Shown: positions 58,722-64,000 of the stretch, one piece after another
How positions within the stretch are numbered: the stretch's first letter is position 1
Layout of the letters: every line of letters begins with the position of its first letter
Assembly: GCF_002932875.1 (NCBI RefSeq)
Contig: NZ_PSWS01000048.1
Span: forward strand, 114,763-178,762
From: Rathayibacter tritici
GTDB taxonomy: Bacteria > Actinomycetota > Actinomycetes > Actinomycetales > Microbacteriaceae
Reading direction: 5' to 3'
DNA: 64,000 bases
Notes under the pieces: model-generated
Databases searched by the model: none
What the model was told of the DNA's origin: nothing
Seen by the model: the letters and a program-made list of their open reading frames with translations, nothing else
Position numbers and translations under genes: made by a program

Positions 58722-58873
58722 GGCAGCATCTTGCGCCAGAGGGGCTGAACGGACGCCGCCAGCACACGTCACCACTCGCAACCTTCTACGATGACGAGGT
58801 ATCCTCACAACACTGAGGTGGAGTGGGGAGCGGGCGGGACGGTCCCGTTCGCAGTGGAAGAAGGGTGTGGTCC

Positions 58874-59155
58874 ATGTCACGTGTTCTCTCGACCGAAGAG
58901 GCGAAGTCGGCGATCCAGCAGATCCAGTCGATCGTCAACGGCGGTCTGACCGATCAGATCAGCCAGCTCGATGCGCAGGGACGGACGCTGTCCGACCCGA
59001 ACGTCTGGGACGGCCCGCTGGCGTCGCAGTTCCGGTCCTCCACCTGGCCGGAGACGAAGTCGGCCCTCGAGAAGGCCAAGCAGGAGCTCGAAGAGCTGCG
59101 CAGCCAGCTGGCGACGATTTCGCAGAACATCTTCGCCGCCGGCGGCGGGAGCTGA
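58874..59155 (+). CDS. WXG100-like small secreted protein
   Basis: 93 residues, predicted as two helices joined by a turn with Trp45-Asp46-Gly47 in place of W-x-G. Upper helix 8-35, lower helix 55-90 with ALEKAKQELEELRSQLATI. Such proteins are exported by type VII secretion or form helical bundles with larger substrates. It is followed 83 bases later by an RHS gene whose own N-terminus is WXG-like, so the two products may pair for export. No ESX secretion genes lie in the window. Confidence 0.8.
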   Translation: MSRVLSTEEAKSAIQQIQSIVNGGLTDQISQLDAQGRTLSDPNVWDGPLASQFRSSTWPETKSALEKAKQELEELRSQLATISQNIFAAGGGS

Positions 59156-59160
59156 CCGGT

Positions 59161-59200
59161 CGTCCCGCCCCCACGCGCTCCGGTGCGCAGGGGCGGGACG
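59161..59200 (+). terminator. Hairpin between the WXG100-like gene and the RHS gene
   Basis: CGTCCCGCCCC (59161-59171) pairs with GGGGCGGGACG (59190-59200) over 11 bases, starting 6 bases after the WXG100-like stop. It could stop most transcripts or attenuate entry into the RHS gene. Confidence 0.7.
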
Positions 59201-59238
59201 TCTCCTGACCTTCATTCTCTAGAGAGGCGGCGGTACAG

Positions 59239-62200
59239 ATGCATCTGGGTGCGATCGAGGAAGACGTCCCGTTCGACGACGGGGCGGCGGAGGCGCTGAT
59301 CTCAGCGTTCGATGCGGCTGCGTCGATGCTCGTGGGACAGGCGGGCTCGCGCTCATCGCTCGTGACGACGGCGCTCGCGGAGTTCCGCGGCCGGTTTGCG
59401 CAGGTGTTCGAGAGCAACGCGCGGGTGGCGGCATCCGACGTGCAGGAGCTGGCGCAGCGCCTGCGGGAGGTGTCCTCGGGAGCGCGCCAACTACGGCGCG
59501 AGGCGCACAAGGAGCAGAAGCGGCGACAGATCGCGCGCGAGTGGCAGCGTGAACAGGACGCGCGCAACCTCCTCGAACGTGCCGGGGACGCGCTGTTCGG
59601 CTCGGACGATCCGCCCGTGGGACCGGCGGCGGACGAGCCGCGGATCCCGGTCGAATCGGCGAGCACGGGCGCACGGGAGGTCCCGGCGCTCAGCGGCGGT
59701 GGCACCGGCGGCGGAACCTCGGCCGCTCGTCCCGACGACCTACGCACCTTCGCGACGTCGGCATCGGCCCTCGACGACGAGCTGGGTACCGCTACCGCCG
59801 TGCTGCGAGGACGCCTCGCAGACTTCGCCGAGCGGTGCCGCTGGGGCGCACTCTCGGCAGACGGTGTGGTGAGTGGTGCCGAGCAGTGGCTGGCCGCGAA
59901 CCGCCAGGACGCGGCCTGGGCGCGTACCGTCGCCGATGCGTTCGCTGCTGCGGGTGGCGAAGGCGTCGTCTCGAACGTCGCCGACAGCGCACTGGCCGTT
60001 GCGCTAGCCTCCGCCGGCATCCCCGCTGATCGACGGGACCTCACGATCACGCCGGCGCAGGCCTTCGGTGCACCGCCGAGCACGGGGTACTCCGATGACC
60101 CGGTCAACACGGCCACCGGGAACTTCCTCGAGGTCGAGCGCGATCTCACCTTCGACGGTGGCTGCGCGACGCTTCTGCTGGAGCGCAGCTACAACTCGCT
60201 TGACGAGCGCATCGGCGCGTTCGGTCGTGGCTGGTCCTCGATTGTGGAGCAGCGGCTCCGTCTCGGGGACGAGGGCGCCGTCTGGGTCATGCCCGATGGT
60301 CGCGAGGTCATCTTCCCCCGCGAGGGCGCAGGGTGGGCTCGGGCGGTCGGCGAGAACTGCTGGCTCGAGGCCCGCGACGGGCTGCTGGTCGTGTCGGACT
60401 CCCGTGGGACGACCGTCGAGTTCTCCGCATCCGGGCGATGGCGCGCACACGATTCTGGTCCGGGAACGGGGATCACGGCGGAGTACGTCGACGAACGACT
60501 GGTCCGGTTGCGTCACGCGCGCGGCCGCTGCATCGACCTCGAGTGGAGCGGCGATCTGGTCGTCGCCGCACTCGCGTCCGACGGTCGCCGCGCCGAGTAC
60601 CGCTACGACGAGGACCGGCTCGCGTCGGTCTCGCTAGCGGCGGGGATTCGACGGTACTCCTGGAACGACGCGGGCCTGATCGAGTCGGTGACCGCAGCGA
60701 GCGGAGTCGTGGAGGTCGTCAACGAGTACGACTCCCGACGACGGGTGCGCAGCCAGCGCTCGCCGTTCGGCCGAGCGACCCGCTACGCCTACCTCTCCGG
60801 GCGCGCGAGCGTCGTTTCCGATCTGGACGGCTCGCGCTCGAACACCTGGGTCGCCGACGCGGCAGGCCGCCTCGTCGGTGTCCTCGACTCCGAGGGCCGT
60901 CGGCAGTCGATGAGCTACGACGCTCACGGGAACCTCCTGTCGGTCGTCGAGCGCGACGGCGCCGTCACGGCCCACGCCTACGACGAGCGTGGTCGCCGTG
61001 TCCGCACGCGCACTCCTTCCGGAGCGGACGTGCGGCTGAGCTATGACGACCGTGACCGGGTGGTCGCGGTCTCGACGGGCGACAGCGTCACCTCCTACGA
61101 GTACGGGAGCGACGAGGCACGCGAGCCTGTCCTGATCGTGGATCCGGAGGGCGGGCGCACGGCACTGACGTGGAGCGACGGGCTGCTGACCCAGGTCGTC
61201 GATCCCGTCGGTGTGATGCTGCGGATGACCCACGACGAGTACGGCGACCTGGTCGCGACGACCAACGCCGACGGACGTACCGCGCGTCTCGAACGGGACG
61301 AGACCGGCCGAGTGACGGCCGCCGTCTCACCCTCCGGAGCACGGACATCCTTCCGGTACGACCCCGCTGGTCAGCTGATCTCCCGCCGCGACGCCGGCGG
61401 ATCGACGTGGCAGTACGAGCGGGATACCGTCGGTCGCCTCGTCGCAACCGTGGACCCCCTCGGCGGGCGTACTGAGCTGACGTACGGCGAGCACGGCGAG
61501 ACGACGCGGACGATCGATCCGCTCGGCCGCTCCATCAGCCGAGAGTTCGACGATCTCGGGAACGTCGCTGCCGCGATCCTCCCGGACGGTGCCGCCTGGC
61601 GGTTCGCCTACGACGCGGTGACAAGGCTTGTGGCGACGACCGATCCGGCCGGCGGTGTCTGGCGCCGCGAATACGACGCTACCGGTGCGCTGACCGCGAC
61701 GATCGACCCGACCGGGGTTCGGCGCTCGTTCGTCATACAGGCGACGTGCATCGCTCTCGGTGACGGACCCACTCACTCGCGCGTCCGATTCGACCCGCTC
61801 GGCCGCCCGATCGCCGAGGAGGGACCCGATGATTCGGAGTCGAGGACCAGCTACGACCGCTGCGGACGGCCGGTCGAGCTCGTCGATGCGGAGGGCGGAT
61901 CAACCGCGCTCCACCGCGACGCGGCTGGCCGGGTCGTCGAACAGGTGTCGCCGACGGGCGCGAGCACGAGCCTCGAGTACGACGCCTGTGGGCGTCTCTC
62001 CGGGATCGTGGACCCGGTAGGAGGCCGGACGCGCCTGGAGTACGACGCCGACGGCCGGATGGTTCGTCGAGTCGACCCTGCAGGCGGCGTCACCACGGTG
62101 GAGTACGACGCGATCGGGCGGGTCGTCCTTCGCCGGGTTCCCGGCGAGGGGACTTCGCGGTATCGCTACGACGCTGCCGGTCGGCTCATCGGGACACGCG

Positions 62201-64000
62201 ATTCGCGGTACGGTGTGCGCCGGTTCCGCTACGACGCCGCCGGTCAGCTGGTCGAGGCAGTCAACGGTGTCGGGGGAGTGACGCGGTACGACTACGACCA
62301 GCGGGGTCGCCTGGTGACGATCGTCGATCCGGCCGGTGGAGTGACTCGGCGCGAGTACGACGCGGCCGATCGCGAGGTCGCGACCGTCGATCCGCTGGGC
62401 CGCAGGACGACCGGCGGCTACGACGCCGCTGGTCGATGGGCGTGGCAGGAGACCCCGGACGGGCACCGGTGGGACTGGCGCTTCGACGCCTTCGGCCGCG
62501 AGAAGAGTGGTCACATCGACGGAGTGCTGCACTGCGAGATCGACCGTGATCCACACCATCGTCGATTGACGATCACGGACCACACAGCGAGCGAGCCGGT
62601 CGTGCACACGCTGGAATGGGACCGCGCCGGCCGACTCCTTCACCGGCGACGGGACGGTGACGGACTCGCCTGGGAGTACAACGCCGACGGTACCCGCTCT
62701 GCCACGATCGGGCCCGAGGGTGCTGCGACGCGCTATGAAAGGGATCTCGCGGGCAGGATCACTGCGATCGAGCACCCGCTGGTCGGTCGAGCCGAGTTCT
62801 CGTACGACGCCGCCGGGCGGATCGCGTCGTCGTCCGCCGGTGGTGGCCGACAGACGTGGCAGTACCGCGACGGCTTCCTCGTTGAGCACGTCGAGGGTGG
62901 GCGCGTCACCGCTCTCGATCGCGACGGCGAAGGACGACTCTCCAGGGTGCGCAGCGGCGACGGGACGGTGGAGTACCGCTACGACCAGGCGTGCCAGCTT
63001 GTGGAGGCGAGCGGAGACGTCGTCTCCTCCTGGGCGTACGACGCCTGCGGCCGGCCGATCGCAGAAAGCACGGCGGGGAGGATGAGCAGCCGTTCGTACG
63101 ACATCGCCGGTCAGCTGCGAACGATGACGGACGCCGACGGGACGGTAACCGAATACCAGTACGACGGGCTCGGCCGACGCACGGGCGCACTCGGCTCGGA
63201 CGGCTCTGCACGCAGCTTCGCCTGGTCGCGTTCCGGGCGGCTGGAATCCATCGAGGACCGGCGGGCGGATGGCTCCACGTCTGTGGTGTCTCTCCACGTC
63301 GATGCGCTCGGTGAACTGGCCCGAGTGGGTTCCACGGAGCTGCGGTGGGACAGCGCCGATGCCGTTCCGTCCCTGCACTCGGTCGGGCCCCTTCCCGTTC
63401 TGGCGACTCCCGGCGGTGTCACGGGCATCGGTGAGCGCTGGGTGAGTGCCGGGTGGAGGGCGCAGCGCCCGACGCTGCCGACGAATCCGTGGGACCTCCC
63501 AGCCACCGAGGACTCCACACTGCCGTCCGAGCTCTCGCTCGCTGCCGGCGGTGGAGTCGCGGTGGCGGGCCTGGAGTGGTTGGGCCATCGGGTGTACGAC
63601 CCGGCGACGCGCGGCTTCTTGTCGACTGATCCGCTGGAGCCGGTCGTCGGTTCGGGTTGGTCGGGTAATCCGTATTCATACGCGGGTAACGATCCGTTGC
63701 ATGCGCTTGATCCGTTGGGTCTGCGGCCGGTGACCGATGCGGAGTTGCGTGCGTATCGGGATGGGAACAATGGTGCGTTCGCCGATGTCGGCCGGTTCGT
63801 CGTGGATGCGAATCGGTGGGCGTGGGAGAACAAGGAGTACCTCCTTGCGGGTGTTGCGGTGCTCGCCGGGATTGCGTTGATGTGTACGGGGGTGGGTGGT
63901 CCTGTTGGTCTTGCTCTGATGGCGGGTGCTGGGGCTCTTGTGTCGGGTGGTGTGTCGGTGGCGACGCAGAAGGCGGGAACGGGGTCGGTGGATTGGGGGC
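59239..64000 (+). CDS. RHS/YD-repeat polymorphic toxin protein, 3' end beyond window
   Basis: At least 1587 codons from the ATG at 59239; no stop before the window ends. AGAGG precedes the start. Residues 1-100 are helical and WXG-like, 100-285 a linker. A DUF6531-type entry begins near 285 (DDPVNTATGNF). From about 360 to 1440 come dozens of YD repeats of the form Y-D-x-x-G-R. The core ends with GLEWLGHRVYDPATRGF and, near 1490, DPLGL. A hydrophobic pre-toxin segment (EYLLAGVAVLAGIALM) follows. The toxin tip and any immunity gene are outside. Such shells enclose a C-terminal toxin used against competitors. Confidence 0.93.
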   Translation, partial: MHLGAIEEDVPFDDGAAEALISAFDAAASMLVGQAGSRSSLVTTALAEFRGRFAQVFESNARVAASDVQELAQRLREVSSGARQLRREAHKEQKRRQIAREWQREQDARNLLERAGDALFGSDDPPVGPAADEPRIPVESASTGAREVPALSGGGTGGGTSAARPDDLRTFATSASALDDELGTATAVLRGRLADFAERCRWGALSADGVVSGAEQWLAANRQDAAWARTVADAFAAAGGEGVVSNVADSALAVALASAGIPADRRDLTITPAQAFGAPPSTGYSDDPVNTATGNFLEVERDLTFDGGCATLLLERSYNSLDERIGAFGRGWSSIVEQRLRLGDEGAVWVMPDGREVIFPREGAGWARAVGENCWLEARDGLLVVSDSRGTTVEFSASGRWRAHDSGPGTGITAEYVDERLVRLRHARGRCIDLEWSGDLVVAALASDGRRAEYRYDEDRLASVSLAAGIRRYSWNDAGLIESVTAASGVVEVVNEYDSRRRVRSQRSPFGRATRYAYLSGRASVVSDLDGSRSNTWVADAAGRLVGVLDSEGRRQSMSYDAHGNLLSVVERDGAVTAHAYDERGRRVRTRTPSGADVRLSYDDRDRVVAVSTGDSVTSYEYGSDEAREPVLIVDPEGGRTALTWSDGLLTQVVDPVGVMLRMTHDEYGDLVATTNADGRTARLERDETGRVTAAVSPSGARTSFRYDPAGQLISRRDAGGSTWQYERDTVGRLVATVDPLGGRTELTYGEHGETTRTIDPLGRSISREFDDLGNVAAAILPDGAAWRFAYDAVTRLVATTDPAGGVWRREYDATGALTATIDPTGVRRSFVIQATCIALGDGPTHSRVRFDPLGRPIAEEGPDDSESRTSYDRCGRPVELVDAEGGSTALHRDAAGRVVEQVSPTGASTSLEYDACGRLSGIVDPVGGRTRLEYDADGRMVRRVDPAGGVTTVEYDAIGRVVLRRVPGEGTSRYRYDAAGRLIGTRDSRYGVRRFRYDAAGQLVEAVNGVGGVTRYDYDQRGRLVTIVDPAGGVTRREYDAADREVATVDPLGRRTTGGYDAAGRWAWQETPDGHRWDWRFDAFGREKSGHIDGVLHCEIDRDPHHRRLTITDHTASEPVVHTLEWDRAGRLLHRRRDGDGLAWEYNADGTRSATIGPEGAATRYERDLAGRITAIEHPLVGRAEFSYDAAGRIASSSAGGGRQTWQYRDGFLVEHVEGGRVTALDRDGEGRLSRVRSGDGTVEYRYDQACQLVEASGDVVSSWAYDACGRPIAESTAGRMSSRSYDIAGQLRTMTDADGTVTEYQYDGLGRRTGALGSDGSARSFAWSRSGRLESIEDRRADGSTSVVSLHVDALGELARVGSTELRWDSADAVPSLHSVGPLPVLATPGGVTGIGERWVSAGWRAQRPTLPTNPWDLPATEDSTLPSELSLAAGGGVAVAGLEWLGHRVYDPATRGFLSTDPLEPVVGSGWSGNPYSYAGNDPLHALDPLGLRPVTDAELRAYRDGNNGAFADVGRFVVDANRWAWENKEYLLAGVAVLAGIALMCTGVGGPVGLALMAGAGALVSGGVSVATQKAGTGSVDWG

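Noticed and set aside
59239-63600. CRISPR-like repetition suggested by many similar short DNA stretches
   Set aside because: The repeats are in frame, vary in length and encode Y-D-x-x-G-R units of the RHS protein.

Overview
The window is very GC-rich, densely packed actinobacterial chromosome. The mtrA-mtrB-lpqB-comF-hpf-secA block, two WhiB regulators, a PdtaS-type kinase and a WhiB2-linked DUF5719/DUF3499 neighbourhood point to Actinomycetota. Gene content and protein style fit Microbacteriaceae, possibly near Rathayibacter; this placement is inference from recall. No rRNA, tRNA, CRISPR array, insertion sequence or prophage was recognised.

Layout. 1-3.6 kb: the end of an LCP cell-wall ligase gene, a small tandem repeat, and a DUF1023 alpha/beta-hydrolase gene overlapping a lipoprotein gene. 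3.6-30 kb: a large surface-glycopolymer locus. It holds dTDP-L-rhamnose genes (rmlD, rmlC), a UDP-xylose synthase, two GDP-mannose dehydratase-like genes, manA and galE. It also has about ten glycosyltransferases, two GtrA flippase-like proteins, a Wzm/Wzt ABC exporter with a C-terminal glycan-binding domain, and two tandem O-antigen-ligase-like proteins; one acyl-CoA dehydrogenase gene interrupts the theme. 30-35.8 kb: WhiB2-type regulator, a 955-residue membrane glycosyltransferase, DUF5719, a zincin-fold protein without HExxH, and DUF3499. 35.8-43.2 kb: RDD and SpoIIM-like membrane proteins and a five-gene minus-strand run (membrane protein, DUF4129, DUF4350, MoxR, DUF58). 43.2-52.8 kb: MtrA/MtrB/LpqB envelope-stress signalling, ComF, the long-form hibernation factor, SecA and an Rv3235-like protein. 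53-56.7 kb: PdtaS-like kinase, WhiB1, a small membrane protein and an aldo/keto reductase. 56.8-64 kb: a Ser/Thr kinase, a WXG100-like protein and an RHS-repeat protein of at least 1587 codons that runs off the right edge.

How the genes work together. The polysaccharide locus can supply several activated sugars, build a chain on a lipid carrier, and export it by ABC transporter; the LCP protein at the left edge is of the family that attaches such polymers to peptidoglycan. The two GtrA/GT2 pairs and the large membrane protein suggest side-chain decoration outside the membrane. The right edge looks like a type VII-secreted polymorphic toxin system whose toxin tip and immunity gene lie beyond the window.

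Regulation. Several genes start 6-9 bases after a TANNNT -10 box (rmlC, the 449-residue ligase-like gene, the 955-residue glycosyltransferase, DUF3499, SpoIIM-like, pdtaS), suggesting leaderless mRNAs. Strong hairpin terminators follow the second GT4 gene, hpf, secA and the WXG100-like gene.
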